From Aeromonas australiensis (lineage in GTDB: Bacteria > Pseudomonadota > Gammaproteobacteria > Enterobacterales > Aeromonadaceae): a DNA stretch of 64,000 nt. The DNA lies in contig NZ_CDDH01000069.1 in assembly GCF_000819725.1 (NCBI RefSeq), positions 142,705-206,704 of the forward strand, read 5' to 3'. The position numbers and the translations under genes are program-made. This document shows positions 19,723 to 32,865 of this stretch, one piece after another. The notes beneath the pieces are model-generated. The model worked only from the letters and a program-made list of their open reading frames with translations, made no database searches and was not told the origin of the DNA. Positions within the stretch are counted from its first letter, which is position 1; the number at the start of each line of letters is the position of its first letter.

Positions 19723-20970
19723 TCAGATAGCTGTCTCTTGAGAGACTATCTTGTCGCGACCGGTGTTCTTTGCCTGATAGAGCAGCCGATCCGCTACGCT
19801 CAGCGCCTCGTCCATGGATATCCGCCCGACGCTGATCACGCCGTAACTGGCGCGAACAAAGAGCGGGGTTTCCGGTGACAAAGGTTGCTGGCGCAGCTGC
19901 TGACGCAGCCCTTCAAGACGCTTGATCAACACGGGGACGGTACAGTGAGGCACCATCATGGCAAACTCCTCTCCGCCAAAGCGGGCGATCATGGCATCGG
20001 GGAAGAACTGGGTCAGTAGCCGGGTCAGATGGCAGAGCAGTTGATCGCCGATGGCATGGCCCCAGTGATCGTTGACCTGCTTGAAGTGATCCACATCGAG
20101 CACACAGAGTGCGAGAGGCGTCTGCTGGCGCTGATGCTCTTCAAACCATTTTTGCCCTTCGTTGAACCAGTAGCGCCGGTTGTAGAGACCGGTCAGGTAG
20201 TCACGATTGGCTGATTCCTGAATACTGTTGAACTGCTCAAGGGCCTCCAGATTGTGGCTGACCCTGCACTGCAGCTCTTCCGGCTCGAACGGCTGGTTGA
20301 GAAAGTCGTTGGCGCCCTGCTTGAGGTAGCGAGCAGAGAGACCGCGCTTGTCCGAGACCGAGATCCCGATAATCGCGAGCTGCTGCTTGCTGTATCGCTC
20401 TCTCAGCATCCGCACCAGACTGATGCCATCGATATCCGGCATATAGTAGTCGACCAGTGCCAGCCGGATGTCCGGGTGTTGCTCCAGCATCGCCATCGCT
20501 TCACGGGCATGACTGGCCTCATGCACCTGCAACAACTGCTTGCGCAACTGGGCCATGGTGCGGTGACGGGAGGTGCGTGAGTCGTCGACTACCAGCACTT
20601 CGATAGACTGGTTGAGATAGAGGCGGTGCACCAGACTGACGGCATATTGCAGCGAGTGGCGCGAATCCTTCATCACATAGTCCAGCACGCCGGTTTCCAG
20701 CCAGGCGGCACGTTTATCCTCGCTGATGTCGGCAGTGAGGATCACCACCGGCAAACCTCGAGCCAGCAGCTCGTTGACCGCTTCGCCACGGGGCGCATCC
20801 GGCAAGGTCAGGTCCACCAGCGCGACCACATACTCCTCTCCCCGACAGTGACGGGCACCTTCGAGGGTATCGAAGGCGTCAATCTCGAGGCCAGTTTGCT
20901 GGGCAATGGCCTGAGTCAGCATACGGCGGATGGTCAGGCTATCTTCGACAATCAATATCTTCTGTTTCAT
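19723..20970 (-). CDS. Dual-receiver diguanylate cyclase
   Basis: A 415-aa cytosolic response regulator that would make cyclic di-GMP. First receiver: DLTLPD with acidic cluster VEDS near the N-terminus. Second receiver: VLVVDDSRTSR and LVDYYMPDIDG. The GGDEF domain carries the active motif FGGEEF, and the metal/substrate region CVLDVDHFKQVNDHWGH is intact. The RxxD-type I-site position before GGEEF reads differently (FPDAMIARF), so product inhibition may be lost. No cognate kinase is adjacent. Confidence 0.9.
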   Translation of the reverse strand: MKQKILIVEDSLTIRRMLTQAIAQQTGLEIDAFDTLEGARHCRGEEYVVALVDLTLPDAPRGEAVNELLARGLPVVILTADISEDKRAAWLETGVLDYVMKDSRHSLQYAVSLVHRLYLNQSIEVLVVDDSRTSRHRTMAQLRKQLLQVHEASHAREAMAMLEQHPDIRLALVDYYMPDIDGISLVRMLRERYSKQQLAIIGISVSDKRGLSARYLKQGANDFLNQPFEPEELQCRVSHNLEALEQFNSIQESANRDYLTGLYNRRYWFNEGQKWFEEHQRQQTPLALCVLDVDHFKQVNDHWGHAIGDQLLCHLTRLLTQFFPDAMIARFGGEEFAMMVPHCTVPVLIKRLEGLRQQLRQQPLSPETPLFVRASYGVISVGRISMDEALSVADRLLYQAKNTGRDKIVSQETAI

Positions 20971-20985
20971 TAGACTCCTTTAAAT

Positions 20986-21013
20986 AAAAAAGGCATACCG
21001 ACTGGTATGCCTT
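20986..21013 (-). terminator. Terminator of trxB
   Basis: On the minus strand AAGGCATACC AGTC GGTATGCCTTTTTTATTT; the diguanylate cyclase gene starts just beyond it. Confidence 0.85.
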
Positions 21014-21032
21014 ATATCACAACTGCGCTTGT

Positions 21033-22145
<1,113 letters not shown>

Positions 22146-22168
22146 CTACTGGCGCGGGCCAGCGCAGA

Positions 22169-23284
22169 TCAGTTCAGCAGGGTCAGGGGATCCGTGTAGG
22201 CAAGGCCATGTGCCACGGCCACTTCCTTGCAGGTGAGTTTGCCCTCCATCACATTGAGCCCGTGCAGCAGGTTGGGATCGCTCAGCAGTGCCTGACGATA
22301 TCCTTGCTGGGCCAGCTTGATAATAAAGGGGAGGGTGGCATTGTTGAGCGCCACGGTCGAGGTGCGGGCCACCGCCCCCGGCATGTTGGCGACACAGTAG
22401 TGCACCACCTCATCGACAATATAGGTCGGATCCTGGTGGGTGGTGGCGTGGGAGGTCTCCACACAGCCGCCCTGATCGATGGCCACATCGACGATGGCAG
22501 AACCCGGCTTCATGCGCGCAATGTGGTCACGGCGGACAAGTTTTGGCGCAGTGGCACCCGGTACCAGCACGCCGCCGATGACCAGATCGGCCGCCAGAAT
22601 GTGCCGCTCCAGGCTTTCGCTATTGGAGTAGACCACCTTGGCTGCGCCCTGGAACTCGTTGTCGAGACGGCGCAGGGTATCGATGTTGTTGTCGAGGATG
22701 GTCACATCTGCCCGCAGACCAACGGCCATGCGGGCTGCATTGGAGCCGACCACGCCGCCGCCGATGATCACCACCTTGGCCGGTTCGACCCCGGGGACGC
22801 CGCCGAGCAGCACCCCACTTCCGCCACGCGATTTTTCCAGCGCCTGGGCACCCGCCTGAATAGACATGCGTCCGGCTACTTCCGACATGGGGGCCAACAG
22901 GGGCAGGCCGCCACGGCTGTCGGTGACGGTTTCATAGGCGATGCAGATGGCGCCGCTTTGCAGCAGCGCTTCGGTCTGGGGCAAGTCTGGCGCCAGATGC
23001 AGATAGGTGAACAGGGTTTGACCCGGCCGCAGCATGGCACATTCAACAGGCTGAGGTTCCTTGACCTTGACGATCATCTCGGCTTTGGCGAAAACCTCTG
23101 CTGCAGAGGCCAAAATTTCGGCGCCAACAGCAATATAATCTGCATCGCTGAAGCCAATGCCGTTTCCTGCACCGCTTTGGACGAAAACAGTATGGTTTCG
23201 TGCTGTCAGTTCACGTACACTGGCCGGAACCATGCCTACGCGGTATTCATGGTTTTTTATCTCTTTAGGTACACCGATGATCAT
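22169..23284 (-). CDS. ald: Alanine dehydrogenase
   Basis: NAD-dependent, interconverts L-alanine and pyruvate plus ammonia. 371 aa, standard length. N-terminal [17 protein letters not shown] holds the pyruvate-binding Arg, and the active Lys and His follow in VKVKEPQ and YLHLAPD. The Rossmann motif is [10 protein letters not shown]. It is divergent from lrp with 150 bases between the starts; Lrp control of ald is common in related bacteria, so the A+T-rich gap is a likely Lrp target (inference). Confidence 0.95.
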   Translation of the reverse strand: MIIGVPKEIKNHEYRVGMVPASVRELTARNHTVFVQSGAGNGIGFSDADYIAVGAEILASAAEVFAKAEMIVKVKEPQPVECAMLRPGQTLFTYLHLAPDLPQTEALLQSGAICIAYETVTDSRGGLPLLAPMSEVAGRMSIQAGAQALEKSRGGSGVLLGGVPGVEPAKVVIIGGGVVGSNAARMAVGLRADVTILDNNIDTLRRLDNEFQGAAKVVYSNSESLERHILAADLVIGGVLVPGATAPKLVRRDHIARMKPGSAIVDVAIDQGGCVETSHATTHQDPTYIVDEVVHYCVANMPGAVARTSTVALNNATLPFIIKLAQQGYRQALLSDPNLLHGLNVMEGKLTCKEVAVAHGLAYTDPLTLLN

Positions 23285-23434
23285 GCTATCCCTCGCTTAT
23301 AGATTGGCGTTTAATGTTGCATAAATGTTAACTAACATTTGCGCCTAGTATATTCAGGTATTGACAGGATTTGTGACCATAATTATAAAATGACTGGTGA
23401 TTCTTACCAAAAAATAGCCAAAGGATGGAATAAA

Positions 23435-23926
23435 ATGATGGAAGCTAAGAGTCGGCTAAAGGATTTGGACAGGATTGACCGCAACATTCTCAATGAACTG
23501 CAAAAGGATGGCAGGATTTCGAATGTTGAGTTGTCCAAGCGAGTTGGCCTGAGTCCTACACCGTGTCTGGAACGGGTCCGTCGTCTCGAGCGACAAGGTT
23601 ATATCGAAGGATATGCCGCTATTCTGAACCCTCATTATCTGGACGCATCTCTGCTGGTGTTTGTAGAGATAACCCTCAATCGCGGGGCGCCTGATGTGTT
23701 TGAACAGTTCAACAAGGCTGTTCAGGTGCTCGAAGAGATCCAGGAGTGTCATCTGGTTTCCGGTGACTTCGACTATCTGCTCAAGACCCGAGTCAGCGAC
23801 ATGTCGGCTTACCGCCGTCTGTTGGGGGAAACCCTGCTGCGTCTGCCCGGTGTCAATGACACCCGCACCTACGTGGTGATGGAAGAGGTCAAGCAGAGCA
23901 GTCGTCTGGTGATCAGCACCCGATAA
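23435..23926 (+). CDS. lrp: Leucine-responsive regulatory protein
   Basis: A global amino-acid-responsive regulator. 163 aa, almost identical to E. coli Lrp from DLDRIDRNILNELQKDGR on: AsnC-type HTH at about residues 25-55 and a RAM ligand domain ending VVMEEVKQSSRLVISTR. ATGs at 23435 and 23438 are both possible; AAGGA lies 9-12 bases upstream. An in-frame ORF extends further upstream but is not family sequence. Confidence 0.96.
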   Translation: MMEAKSRLKDLDRIDRNILNELQKDGRISNVELSKRVGLSPTPCLERVRRLERQGYIEGYAAILNPHYLDASLLVFVEITLNRGAPDVFEQFNKAVQVLEEIQECHLVSGDFDYLLKTRVSDMSAYRRLLGETLLRLPGVNDTRTYVVMEEVKQSSRLVISTR

Positions 23927-23975
23927 AGCAGGTTATGCCGTGGTATCTTTTCCATATGAGACACCATGACAGTCA

Positions 23976-24007
23976 GAAACGAGCGGCCGGTCCGCTCGTT
24001 TCTTCTT
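23976..24007 (+). terminator. Terminator of lrp
   Basis: GAAACGAGCGG CCGGT CCGCTCGTTTC, then TTCTT. Confidence 0.82.
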
Positions 24008-24128
24008 GTAAAGATAATTGCAAATATGGCCCCGTCCCATCAGGCTCTGGCTGACAATCGATGGGCTTTTCGGGGATACTAGGCCCCCTTATTTCCTGCA
24101 TTACATGTTTTCAGAAAGGAGCCGGAGT

Positions 24129-26648
24129 TTGGCCGATAAAAAGCTGTTTACTCCTTTATCAGGTACACAACGGATCTTCGAAGCCGTCTTGATAGCCATC
24201 ACCCTGATGGCTGCTTATCTTCTGCTTGCCCTGTTGTCCTATCATCCCGCCGATCCCGGCTGGTCCCAGACCTCCTGGCAAGGTGAGGTCAAGAACCTCG
24301 CCGGTAGTGCCGGTGCCTGGCTCGCCGATATCACCATGTTTACCTTTGGTGCCTTCTCTTATCTGGTGCCGCCGCTGGTGGTGCTGCTGGGCTGGAGTCT
24401 GTTCTGGCGTCCGAGCCGTCTGCTCGATGTGGATTACCTCACCCTGGGGGTGCGGATCATCGGCTTTATCCTGACCGTGCTTGGCATGTCGGCCATTGCC
24501 AGCATGAACTTCAATGATTTGCAGAACTTCTCCGCCGGTGGGCTGGTGGGGGATGTGATCGCCTCCGCGGTGGTGCCGCTGTTTGGCGGTGTCGGCGCCA
24601 ACCTGATGCTGCTCTGCTTCGTGGCCACCGGCATTACCCTGTTTACCGGCTGGTCCTGGCTCACCATCGTTGAGCAGATTGGCGCAGCTTGTACCGGTTC
24701 GGTCAGCGCTGTTTACCACTTTCCGACCACCCTGGGCCGCTGGCTGACCGGGGGCTGGCGTCAGCCCCGCAACGAGGGACCAGACCCCTTGCTGGAAGGC
24801 GGGGTAGGAGCCATCGCGTTTGATGACGAGGATGAAGACGATCCTCACAATAACTGGGGGCGCCGCGCCAAAGGCAAAAACCAGAAAGGCTCCAAGGAGG
24901 AGTGGTTGCCTGAACTGGACGACGACACCTTCGAATTCGATCCCAGATTTGATGATGAAGATGATGAGCTGGCTCCGGCTGCCAAGCCGAAACGTGCGGT
25001 TGCGGCTGCTAATGGTCGCCGTCAGCCGGTACTGGCTGTGGCCGATGACGATGATGAGAACGAGCTGGATCTGCCCTGGGCCGAGGGGGACGATCAGGTT
25101 GCCGCACCGGTAGCCGTTGCACCGACCAAGCCCAAGCGTCGTCCGCAATCTATGCTGCCCCCGCTGCCGAGCATCGAGCTGCTGGACAGGCCGCCAGCCA
25201 AGACCCAGATGATGAGTAAGGATGAGCTGGATCGGATGGGCCGTCTGGTGGAGGCCAAGCTTGCCGACTACAACGTGCAGGCAAAGGTGGTCGGCGTCTA
25301 TCCGGGCCCGGTCATCACCCGTTTTGAACTGGATCTGGCGCCTGGCATGAAGGCGAGCAAGATCACCAACCTGTCCCGCGATCTGGCTCGCTCCTTGTCT
25401 GCCAGCAGTGTGCGAGTAGTTGAGGTGATCCCCGGCAAGACCTATGTGGGGATCGAGCTGCCCAACCGGGTGCGTCAGACCGTTTACCTGCGCGAGACCC
25501 TCGACTGCGATGCCTTCCGCGATAGCCGCAACCCGCTCACCATGGGCCTGGGTCAGGACATCGCCGGTGAACCGGTGGTGGTGAACCTTGCCAAGATGCC
25601 GCACCTGCTGGTGGCGGGTACCACGGGTTCCGGTAAGTCGGTGGGGGTCAACACCATGATCATCTCGATGCTCTACAAGTCATCCCCCGATGATCTGCGC
25701 TTTATCATGATCGATCCCAAGATGCTGGAACTCTCGGTCTACGAAGGGATCCCCCATCTGCTGACCGAGGTGGTGACCGACATGAAGGACGCCGCCAACG
25801 CCCTGCGCTGGTGTGTGGGCGAGATGGAGCGCCGTTACAAGCTGATGTCGGCAGTCGGGGTGCGTAACCTCAAGGGCTACAACGACAAGGTACTGGCCGC
25901 CATCGAGGAGGGGGATCCCCTGCTGGATCCGTTGTGGCGTCCGGGCGACTCCATGGACCAGATACCGCCAGAGCTCGAGAAATTGCCCCACATCGTGGTG
26001 GTGGTGGACGAGTTTGCCGACATGATGATGATCGTCGGCAAGAAGGTGGAAGAGCTGATCGCCCGTATCGCCCAGAAGGCGCGGGCCGCCGGTATTCACC
26101 TTATTCTGGCGACCCAGCGTCCGTCGGTGGATGTCATTACCGGTCTTATCAAGGCCAACATCCCGACCCGTATTTCGTTCCAGGTGTCGAGCAAGATCGA
26201 CTCGCGCACCATCATCGATCAGGGCGGCGCCGAATCTCTGCTTGGTATGGGCGACATGCTCTACATGCCGGCCGGTACCTCCAACCCGACCCGGGTACAC
26301 GGTGCCTTTGTCGATGATCACGAAGTGCACAAGGTGGTGGCGGACTGGAAACTGCGCGGCGAGCCGAACTACATCGAGGAGATCCTCTCCGGTGAGTCAG
26401 GGGGCGAAGGTGGCAGCGGCGAATATGGCGGTAGTGGCGATGAAGAGCTGGACCCCCTGTTCGACGAAGCGGTCGCTTTTGTGGTGGAGTCCCGCCGTGG
26501 CTCGACCTCCAGCGTCCAGCGCAAGTTCAAGATTGGTTACAACCGGGCAGCCCGTCTCATCGAGCAGATGGAGAATCAGGGCATCGTCAGCTCACCGGGT
26601 GGCAATGGTCAGCGCGACGTGCTGGCACCGCCGCCGGTGCGGGACTAA
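24129..26648 (+). CDS. ftsK: DNA translocase FtsK
   Basis: A septal DNA pump that aligns dif sites for XerCD. Domains: four N-terminal membrane helices (about residues 20-175), a short acidic linker with DEDEDD and DDEDDE runs, the alpha/beta motor with Walker [12 protein letters not shown] and Walker [13 protein letters not shown], and the C-terminal gamma winged helix ([15 protein letters not shown]) that reads KOPS. At about 839 aa it is much shorter than E. coli FtsK because the linker is small. I chose TTG 24129, seven bases after AAGGAG; an ATG at 24105 has no ribosome site. Confidence 0.93.
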   Translation: MADKKLFTPLSGTQRIFEAVLIAITLMAAYLLLALLSYHPADPGWSQTSWQGEVKNLAGSAGAWLADITMFTFGAFSYLVPPLVVLLGWSLFWRPSRLLDVDYLTLGVRIIGFILTVLGMSAIASMNFNDLQNFSAGGLVGDVIASAVVPLFGGVGANLMLLCFVATGITLFTGWSWLTIVEQIGAACTGSVSAVYHFPTTLGRWLTGGWRQPRNEGPDPLLEGGVGAIAFDDEDEDDPHNNWGRRAKGKNQKGSKEEWLPELDDDTFEFDPRFDDEDDELAPAAKPKRAVAAANGRRQPVLAVADDDDENELDLPWAEGDDQVAAPVAVAPTKPKRRPQSMLPPLPSIELLDRPPAKTQMMSKDELDRMGRLVEAKLADYNVQAKVVGVYPGPVITRFELDLAPGMKASKITNLSRDLARSLSASSVRVVEVIPGKTYVGIELPNRVRQTVYLRETLDCDAFRDSRNPLTMGLGQDIAGEPVVVNLAKMPHLLVAGTTGSGKSVGVNTMIISMLYKSSPDDLRFIMIDPKMLELSVYEGIPHLLTEVVTDMKDAANALRWCVGEMERRYKLMSAVGVRNLKGYNDKVLAAIEEGDPLLDPLWRPGDSMDQIPPELEKLPHIVVVVDEFADMMMIVGKKVEELIARIAQKARAAGIHLILATQRPSVDVITGLIKANIPTRISFQVSSKIDSRTIIDQGGAESLLGMGDMLYMPAGTSNPTRVHGAFVDDHEVHKVVADWKLRGEPNYIEEILSGESGGEGGSGEYGGSGDEELDPLFDEAVAFVVESRRGSTSSVQRKFKIGYNRAARLIEQMENQGIVSSPGGNGQRDVLAPPPVRD

Positions 26649-26716
26649 GCCTCACCATTTCATATTATCCCTGGCCATGCCCTTTGCGGGCGTGGCCTTT
26701 TATCGAGAGCGTCTTT

Positions 26717-27337
26717 ATGAAGAGCGTGATGAAAAAGCAACTATTGATGGGTACCGTGCTGCTGATGGCCAGCAGCCAGGTGTGGGCTGATGCGGCCAGT
26801 GATCTCAAACAGAAGCTGGCGGGTGTCAGCCTCTTCTCCGCCAAGTTTGCCCAGACCGTCTATGACAGCAAGGGCAAGGAGCTGCAAAAGGCCAGCGGCG
26901 ATCTGCTGGTGCAGCGGCCAAACCGTTTCAACTGGCACACCACCTCGCCGGACGAGAGCCTGATCGTGGCCGATGGTCAGGATGTCTGGGTCTATGATCC
27001 CTTCGTCGAGCAGGTGACCGCCCTCAAGCTGAAAGATGCGGTGCTCAACACCCCCTTTATTCTGATCGCCGGCAATGACGACAAGTTCTGGAAGAACTAT
27101 GACGTGACCCGGCAGGGGGATGTCTACACCGTCACTAGCCGTAACAAGGATGAGCTGATCGCCTCCTTTCGTGTCACCTTCGACCGACAAGACAACATCA
27201 GTCGTTTCGATGTGAAAGAGGCGCAGGGGCAGTGGAGTGAATTCACCCTGAGCAGCTTCAATCGCAAGCCCGTGCTCAAGGGCAATGAATTTGTTTTCAA
27301 GATCCCGAAGGGGGTCGAGCTGGACGACCAGCGTTAA
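26717..27337 (+). CDS. lolA: Periplasmic lipoprotein carrier LolA
   Basis: Carries outer-membrane lipoproteins from LolCDE to LolB. A signal peptide ([19 protein letters not shown]) is followed by [11 protein letters not shown], as in E. coli LolA. The conserved [17 protein letters not shown] and [11 protein letters not shown] hold the hydrophobic-pocket residues. About 206 aa. ATG 26717 or 26729 could be the start; both leave a normal signal peptide. Order ftsK-lolA-rarA-serS as in E. coli. Confidence 0.94.
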   Translation: MKSVMKKQLLMGTVLLMASSQVWADAASDLKQKLAGVSLFSAKFAQTVYDSKGKELQKASGDLLVQRPNRFNWHTTSPDESLIVADGQDVWVYDPFVEQVTALKLKDAVLNTPFILIAGNDDKFWKNYDVTRQGDVYTVTSRNKDELIASFRVTFDRQDNISRFDVKEAQGQWSEFTLSSFNRKPVLKGNEFVFKIPKGVELDDQR

Positions 27338-27413
27338 TGAGCAAGCGGTCGTTGGATTGCTCGCCACTGCGCCAGTCAAAGGCGAGTGGCGTGACGCTGG
27401 GTGGTCAATACCG

Positions 27414-27494
27414 ATGAGCAACCTCTTGTTAGATTTCTCGTCGGACCGTGTTCCCATGGTGGTATCCGTGATACTGAACGGTCAATATAGATGA
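27414..27494 (+). other. Duplicated rarA start: 26-codon upstream ORF
   Basis: The segment 27403-27446 repeats 27480-27523 with 34 of 44 bases equal. It begins GGTCAATA, three bases, then ATG in both. The upstream copy reads MSNLLLDFSSD against [11 protein letters not shown] in rarA; most changes are at third codon positions. After that it diverges and ends in a TGA that overlaps the rarA ATG (ATGA). It may be a recombination scar or a coupled leader peptide. The ribosome sites of both copies are weak. Confidence 0.65.
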
Positions 27495-28828
27495 GTAACT
27501 TGTCGCTGGATTTTTCATCGGACTTTCGTCCGCTGGCGGCCCGGATGCGGCCGCAAAACCTCGACCAGTATATCGGTCAGCAACATATCCTGGGGGCTGA
27601 CAAGCCCCTGCGCAAAGCCATTCTGGCGGGTCACTGCCACTCGATGATCCTGTGGGGACCGCCCGGTACCGGCAAGACCACGCTGGCGGAGTTAATGGCT
27701 CACTACTGTCAGGCCGAGGTGGAGCGACTCTCTGCGGTCACCTCCGGCATCAAGGAGATCCGCGCCGCCATCGACAAGGCCAAAGAGAACAGCTGGCGCG
27801 GGGTGCGCACCATCCTGTTCGTCGATGAGGTGCACCGCTTCAACAAGAGCCAGCAGGATGTGTTCCTGCCTCACATCGAAGATGGCACCATCACCTTTAT
27901 CGGTGCCACCACCGAAAACCCCTCGTTCGAACTCAACAACGCGCTGCTCTCCCGGGCTCGGGTCTATCTGCTCAAGCGGCTGGAGGAGAGCGATATCCTC
28001 GCCATGATCGATCAGGCGATGACCGATCCCCGTGGTCTCAATGATCCGGCACTTACCTTCGCCCCCGGCGTCAAAGAGGCGCTGGCCAAGGCGGTGGATG
28101 GGGACGGGCGTAAATCCCTCAACTATCTGGAGCTGTTGGCCGACATGGCTGAAACCGACAGCACTGGGGCGCGGGTGATCGACAGTGCCCTGCTCGCTGC
28201 CGTGGTGGGGGAGCATGTGGCCCGTTTCGACAAGGGGGGCGATCACTTCTACGACCTCATCTCGGCGGTGCACAAATCCATTCGCGGCTCGGCGCCGGAT
28301 GCGGCGCTCTATTGGTACGCCCGTATGGTGAGCGCCGGTTGCGATCCGCTCTATATCGCTCGTCGCTTGTTGGCGATTGCCTCGGAAGATGTAGGCAATG
28401 CCGATCCCCGCGCCATGCAGGTCGCCCTGTCGGCCTGGGATTGCTTCCACCGGATTGGTCCGGCGGAAGGGGAGCGGGCCATCGCCCAGGCGATTGTCTA
28501 TCTCGCCTGCGCCCCCAAGAGCAATGCGGTCTATACCGCCTGGAAGGCGGCGCTGGCGGACGCCAAAAACCTCCCCGACTTCGAGGTGCCGGTGCACCTT
28601 CGCAATGCGCCGACCAAACTGATGAGCGATCTGGGCTATGGCGCCGAGTATCGCTATGCCCATGACGAGCCGGGCGCCTATGCCGCAGGTGAGCAGTACT
28701 TCCCGCCCGAGCTTGCCGGCAAGCAGTACTACCAGCCCACCGATCGCGGCCTTGAAAAGCAGATTGGCCAGAAGCTCGACTACCTCCATGAACTGGACCG
28801 GCAAAGTCCGCAGCAACGGGGCAAATAG
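27491..28828 (+). CDS. rarA: Replication-associated recombination protein A (MgsA/RarA)
   Basis: A AAA+ clamp-loader-like ATPase acting at stalled forks. 445 aa. Walker [13 protein letters not shown], Walker B with [15 protein letters not shown], sensor 1 [14 protein letters not shown], Arg finger LLSRARV, then the C-terminal tetramerisation domain ([17 protein letters not shown]). The short upstream ORF overlaps its start by 4 bp. It is followed by a 306-base gap before serS. Confidence 0.95.
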   Translation: MSNLSLDFSSDFRPLAARMRPQNLDQYIGQQHILGADKPLRKAILAGHCHSMILWGPPGTGKTTLAELMAHYCQAEVERLSAVTSGIKEIRAAIDKAKENSWRGVRTILFVDEVHRFNKSQQDVFLPHIEDGTITFIGATTENPSFELNNALLSRARVYLLKRLEESDILAMIDQAMTDPRGLNDPALTFAPGVKEALAKAVDGDGRKSLNYLELLADMAETDSTGARVIDSALLAAVVGEHVARFDKGGDHFYDLISAVHKSIRGSAPDAALYWYARMVSAGCDPLYIARRLLAIASEDVGNADPRAMQVALSAWDCFHRIGPAEGERAIAQAIVYLACAPKSNAVYTAWKAALADAKNLPDFEVPVHLRNAPTKLMSDLGYGAEYRYAHDEPGAYAAGEQYFPPELAGKQYYQPTDRGLEKQIGQKLDYLHELDRQSPQQRGK

Positions 28829-30430
<1,602 letters not shown>

Positions 30431-30446
30431 GTTCACGCCGCAGACC

Positions 30447-30475
30447 ACAACGCCATGGCATTGCCATGGCGTTGT
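30447..30475. repeat. Inverted repeat after serS
   Basis: ACAACGCCATGGCA, one T, TGCCATGGCGTTGT: perfect 14-bp arms. There is no T-run after it, so it is not a typical intrinsic terminator, though its place 17 bases past the stop suggests a 3'-end role. Confidence 0.6.
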
Positions 30476-30617
30476 GCATTCTGGCGCCGAACAACCGTTT
30501 TAGTGCTGAAAAAATGCGGCTTTTCGGCGTCGCTTTGAACAGTTAACACATTTTTATCAAGCAATGCGCAATCGTTTTTGTTAGACTGCGCCGCAATTTC
30601 GCAGGACATCTTTTTCT

Positions 30618-31106
30618 ATGGTCTGGATTGATTACGCCATCATCGGCATCGTCGGTTTCTCTGCTCTTATCAGCCTGGTGCGCGGCTTCGTCAAGGAGGC
30701 CATGTCTCTTGTCACCTGGTTCGTCGCCTTCTTTATTGCCAGCCATTTCTATCCCGATCTCGCCGTCTATTTCACCTCCTTCTCCGACGCGCTGGTTCGC
30801 AACGGTCTGGCCATCGCGGCGCTGTTTGTGGCGACCCTGATCCTCGGCGGCGTGGTCAACTATGTGGTGGGCCTGTTGGTGGACAAGACGGGTCTCTCCG
30901 GTACCGATCGGGTGCTGGGGGTCTGCTTCGGTGCAATTCGCGGGGTGCTGATCGTCAGTGCCCTGCTTTTTTTCATGGATACCTTCACCAGCCTCTCCCA
31001 GAGCGACTGGTGGGTGGCGTCCAGGCTGGTGCCGGAGTTCAAGCCGGTGATCCAGTGGTTTTTCGGGTTCATGTTGAACTCATCCAGTTTTCTTAAACAG
31101 GTATAG
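30618..31106 (+). CDS. cvpA: CvpA family membrane protein
   Basis: A 162-aa inner-membrane protein with four hydrophobic segments (near residues 5-25, 28-48, 60-85 and 100-122). The start MVWIDYAIIGIVGFSALISL and the block SLVRGFVKEAMSLVTW are characteristic of CvpA. Named for a role in colicin V production; also linked to bile and envelope stress. It lies 21 bases before purF, the usual pairing, so the two are probably one operon. Confidence 0.93.
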   Translation: MVWIDYAIIGIVGFSALISLVRGFVKEAMSLVTWFVAFFIASHFYPDLAVYFTSFSDALVRNGLAIAALFVATLILGGVVNYVVGLLVDKTGLSGTDRVLGVCFGAIRGVLIVSALLFFMDTFTSLSQSDWWVASRLVPEFKPVIQWFFGFMLNSSSFLKQV

Positions 31107-31127
31107 TGACTTCGAGGTAGCAAAGAC

Positions 31128-32648
31128 ATGTGTGGTATTGTCGGTATAGTTGGCACCACCCCCGTCAATCAGGCCCTCTACGACGCCTTGACGGTGTTGC
31201 AGCACAGGGGACAGGATGCCGCCGGGATCGTGACCATTGATAGTGGAAACTTCCGGCAACGCAAGGCCAATGGCCTGGTGAAGGACGTGTTTGAAGTGCG
31301 CCACATGCAGCGTTTGCAAGGGAACATCGGCATAGGTCATGTCAGATATCCCACCGCAGGCAGCTCAAGTGCCGCTGAAGCCCAACCTTTTTATGTGAAC
31401 TCGCCCTACGGCATGGTGCTGGCCCATAATGGCAACCTCACCAACGCCAAGGAGCTCAAGGAGCAGCAGTTCAAGGTCGCCCGCCGCCACATCAACACCA
31501 CCTCCGACTCGGAAGTGTTGCTGAACGTGCTGGCCCACGAGCTGGATCGCTGTGACAAGATGGCCCTGCGTCCCGAAGATATCTTCGCCGCGGTACGCAG
31601 AACCCATCAGCAGATCCGCGGCGCTTATGCGGTGGTCTCGCTGGTGATTGGCCATGGTCTCATCGGCTTTCGCGATCCCAACGGCATTCGCCCGCTGATC
31701 CTCGGTCGTCGTCAGGACGAGCAGGGCCAGGTGGAGTACATGCTCGCCTCCGAGAGCGTGGCGCTCGACGCCATCGGTTTCGAAACGGTGCGGGATATTG
31801 CGCCGGGTGAAGCCATCTACATCACTGAACAGGGCCAGCTCTTCTCCGAGCAGTGTGCGGAGAACCCGCAGATGAGCTCCTGCATTTTTGAATATGTCTA
31901 CTTCGCCCGTCCCGATTCGTGCATCGACAAGGTCTCGGTCTACGCCGCCCGCCTCAACATGGGTCGCAAGCTGGGTCAGAAGATTGCCCGCGAGTGGGAA
32001 GATCTCGACGTCGATGTGGTTATCCCCATCCCCGAGACCTCCTGTGACGTGGCGCTGGAAATAGCCCACACTCTCGGTCTGCCATACCGTCAGGGCTTTG
32101 TGAAGAACCGCTACATCGGCCGTACCTTCATCATGCCGGGCCAGACCCAGCGCAAGAAGTCGGTGCGTCGCAAACTCAACGCCATCAGCTCCGAATTCAA
32201 GGGCAAGAAGGTGTTGCTGGTGGATGACAGCATAGTGCGCGGTACCACCTCCGAGCAGATCATCCAGATGGCTCGTGAAGCGGGGGCAGCCAAGGTCTAC
32301 TTTGCCTCGGCGGCGCCGGAAATTCGTTTCCCCAACGTCTATGGCATCGACATGCCCACCGCTAACGAGCTGATCGCCCACGGCCGTGAAGTGGAACAGG
32401 TGTGCAAGCTGATTGGTGCTGACGGCCTGATTTTCCAGGATCTGGAAGATCTGGAAGCGGCAGTACGGGAGCTCAACCCTGATCTGCGCCACTTCGAGAC
32501 CTCGGTGTTTAACGGCCACTACGTCACCTCCGACGTGGATCAATCCTACCTGGATCACCTTAATGCCCTGCGTAACGATGACACCAAAGCGGTGCGTGAA
32601 TGGCAGGAGGGCACCAGCAATCTGGAAATTTTTAACGAAGGAAGTTAA
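31128..32648 (+). CDS. purF: Amidophosphoribosyltransferase
   Basis: First committed step of purine synthesis: PRPP and glutamine to phosphoribosylamine. 506 aa. The nucleophile Cys follows the initiator Met (MCGIVGIVG), so the start is certain. Glutaminase domain to about residue 235; PRTase domain with the PRPP loop [15 protein letters not shown] weak hairpin (TGGGGGCC/GGCTCCCA near 32680) follows, with a poor T-tract. Confidence 0.97.
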   Translation: MCGIVGIVGTTPVNQALYDALTVLQHRGQDAAGIVTIDSGNFRQRKANGLVKDVFEVRHMQRLQGNIGIGHVRYPTAGSSSAAEAQPFYVNSPYGMVLAHNGNLTNAKELKEQQFKVARRHINTTSDSEVLLNVLAHELDRCDKMALRPEDIFAAVRRTHQQIRGAYAVVSLVIGHGLIGFRDPNGIRPLILGRRQDEQGQVEYMLASESVALDAIGFETVRDIAPGEAIYITEQGQLFSEQCAENPQMSSCIFEYVYFARPDSCIDKVSVYAARLNMGRKLGQKIAREWEDLDVDVVIPIPETSCDVALEIAHTLGLPYRQGFVKNRYIGRTFIMPGQTQRKKSVRRKLNAISSEFKGKKVLLVDDSIVRGTTSEQIIQMAREAGAAKVYFASAAPEIRFPNVYGIDMPTANELIAHGREVEQVCKLIGADGLIFQDLEDLEAAVRELNPDLRHFETSVFNGHYVTSDVDQSYLDHLNALRNDDTKAVREWQEGTSNLEIFNEGS

Positions 32649-32865
32649 ACGTTTTCCTTTTTTCTGGTTTGCATAACGCAGTGGGGGCCTTGGCTCCCAT
32701 TGTCGTTTCTGCCTCGCACCGGCAGAAGAGGGAGGAGATATCTGTTTGAAAAACATCCGTTTATCTTGCCGGATATGGGCATGGTCAGCAGGATCCGCTA
32801 GCATAGGCGCCAACATGTATGGCCGATACGCTGTTAACCGGCGTGTTTAACAAACGAGAGTTCAG

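Noticed and set aside
24159..25604. 481-codon ORF antisense to ftsK
   Set aside because: Shadow of ftsK, with His/Gln/Gly-rich composition.
32672..32700. Intrinsic terminator after purF
   Set aside because: The stem needs a G-T pair, the loop is only two bases and the T-tract is interrupted; too weak to list.
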